Below are positions 6,950 through 7,615 of a stretch of DNA of 7,615 nucleotides, one piece after another. Position 1 is the first letter of the stretch, and each line of letters opens with the position of its first letter. The position numbers and the translations under genes are program-made. The stretch is from Desulfuromusa sp. (GTDB lineage: Bacteria > Desulfobacterota > Desulfuromonadia > Desulfuromonadales > Geopsychrobacteraceae). Location of the stretch: contig JAOZMV010000061.1 in NCBI GenBank assembly GCA_029934095.1, positions 1-7,615 on the forward strand. Reading direction: 5' to 3'. Below the pieces are notes generated by a model. That model had not been told where the DNA came from, did not search any database, and saw only the letters and a program-made list of their open reading frames with translations.

Positions 6950-7420
6950 CTACGTTCGAAAAGCCACTCGATTGCGCATATTTTTGACGGCATATCTCAT
7001 GGCGAAGTCATGATTCCAGATAAAAATCTTATGGAAAAGTCGCCATTGACTCAAGTGATTGAGCAAGGGGGGAATCAAAACGACATTCCAGTGGAAGGTG
7101 ACCTGGGTAATGCCGTTATGCTCATCCAATAAAGAGATCCCGGTGCCTTCAAGGTCTCCACGGGCAGTCATTTCGATTCGGGAAAAAGGGATACAGCGTG
7201 TGACATGGGTCTGGAAATTCAGTGAATACGGCAGGAAGCCTTTGATCCGGTAATGAATATTCGAGTTTTCCTGTAGCCTCGGTTCGTCCCCTTCTATGAC
7301 GGTATTGCTGATACACGGCCACCATTCTGGATATGCGTTAACGTCGACCATGACATCCCAGACGGCTTTTGCTGGGGCCTGAAAGGTACATTTTGTAACC
7401 AGACTGAATTCTTTGTGCAT
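6950..7420 (-). CDS. SRPBCC (START-like/polyketide cyclase) domain protein
   Basis: A 156-residue single-domain protein of the SRPBCC superfamily, whose helix-grip fold encloses a hydrophobic ligand cavity; the ligand cannot be inferred. The domain begins with a strand and 'APAKAVWDVMVDVNAYPEWWP' spread over residues 15-35, the typical first helix and YPxWWP turn, and continues through alternating strands ('NIHYRIKGFLPYSLNFQ', 'TQVTFHWNVVLIPP'). It ends with the long helix containing 'NHDFAMRYAVKNMRNRV' (136-152). There is no signal peptide. The ATG at 7420 fits the family start. An in-frame TTG at 7483 would add 21 residues unlike the fold. Neither has a convincing Shine-Dalgarno, so the start is uncertain and expression may be low. 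It is convergent with rne and shares its terminator; nothing suggests a functional link. Confidence 0.85.
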   Translation of the reverse strand: MHKEFSLVTKCTFQAPAKAVWDVMVDVNAYPEWWPCISNTVIEGDEPRLQENSNIHYRIKGFLPYSLNFQTHVTRCIPFSRIEMTARGDLEGTGISLLDEHNGITQVTFHWNVVLIPPLLNHLSQWRLFHKIFIWNHDFAMRYAVKNMRNRVAFRT

Positions 7421-7458
7421 AAAAAGAATGATACTTCGTTCTTCATATGAATAACAGC

Positions 7459-7485
7459 GCTTGTTTATTCCTGACGGAAACAAGC
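7459..7485. repeat. Inverted repeat upstream of the SRPBCC gene
   Basis: GCTTGTTT (7459-7466) and AAACAAGC (7478-7485) are perfect 8-bp arms around 11 bases. Alternatively the hairpin is GCTTGT/ACAAGC plus TTCC/GGAA with a TGAC loop and a 3-nt bulge. No T-run follows on either strand, so it is not a standard terminator. About 40 bases before the likely start of the SRPBCC gene, it could be an operator or an RNA hairpin. Confidence 0.4.
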
Positions 7486-7583
7486 TTCGGCAATCAGGAC
7501 GGCCTGCCCAGTATAATCGGGAATATAAACGGGGTGGTTATTATGCAGCGCTCGCCGAATACAAAACAGGCGTAGGCAACCAC

Positions 7584-7615
7584 TTATTTTGCGGCTTTTT
7601 TCGCCTTTTTATCAG
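7584..7615 (-). CDS. Possible C-terminal end of an upstream gene, truncated by the window edge
   Basis: On the minus strand the last 32 bases can be read as ...DKKAKKAAK followed by TAA (7584-7586). A Lys/Ala tail of this sort is common at the end of ribosomal, HU-like and folding-factor proteins, but ten codons cannot identify a gene. The rest of the interval 7421-7583 holds no gene I can support. Confidence 0.25.
   Translation of the reverse strand, partial: DKKAKKAAK

Noticed and set aside
7447..7575. A 42-codon plus-strand frame beginning ATGAATAACAGC
   Set aside because: No ribosome site precedes it and it shares codon boundaries with the opposite-strand open frame, so at most one is real; nothing favours this one.
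7591..7615. GC hairpin with T-runs at the right edge as a plus-strand terminator
   Set aside because: The stem is only GGC/GCC (3 bp) and the T-run is in the loop; no plus-strand gene ends nearby.

Overview
The window is ordinary bacterial chromosome with five recognisable protein genes, no tRNA or rRNA, no insertion sequence and no CRISPR array. Protein sequences point to a Gram-negative, probably deltaproteobacterial (Desulfuromonadales-like) organism. The clues are an RNase E/G catalytic core close to the proteobacterial form followed by a lysine/arginine-rich tail, a stand-alone cytidylate-kinase-like protein of the type often met in Desulfobacterota, and an ABC-F ATPase of the YheS/YdiF type. 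The taxonomic call is inference; no marker gene settles it.

Layout. Positions 1-945 (minus) encode an unidentified 314-residue protein with two similar beta-rich halves, a charged helix and a conserved-looking C-terminal helical module. Immediately upstream on the same strand, 1031-2950 encodes an ABC-F ATPase. Its leader (2951-3097) holds a possible 15-codon upstream reading frame and two mutually exclusive pairings. A clear minus-strand terminator (3098-3131) separates this unit from the cytidylate-kinase-like gene (3178-3873, minus). A 412-base divergent intergenic region (3874-4285) follows. It contains candidate promoters facing both ways and a strongly foldable leader of about 220 nt in front of rne. 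The rne gene (4286-6829, plus) has a catalytic half with all key residues and a disordered half carrying seven Lys/Arg-rich repeats. A 14-bp hairpin (6835-6868) ends rne and can also end the convergent SRPBCC-domain gene (6950-7420, minus). The last 190 bases hold an inverted repeat and what may be the last codons of another minus-strand gene.

Functionally, the two best-understood genes act in RNA metabolism and translation: RNase E in mRNA decay and rRNA processing, ABC-F on the ribosome. Nothing in the window forms an obvious defence, secretion or mobile module. The most interesting material is regulatory: the rne leader, which looks like a possible autoregulatory element analogous to, but not recognisably homologous with, the enterobacterial rne 5' UTR; the repeat-built RNase E tail; and the ABC-F leader.
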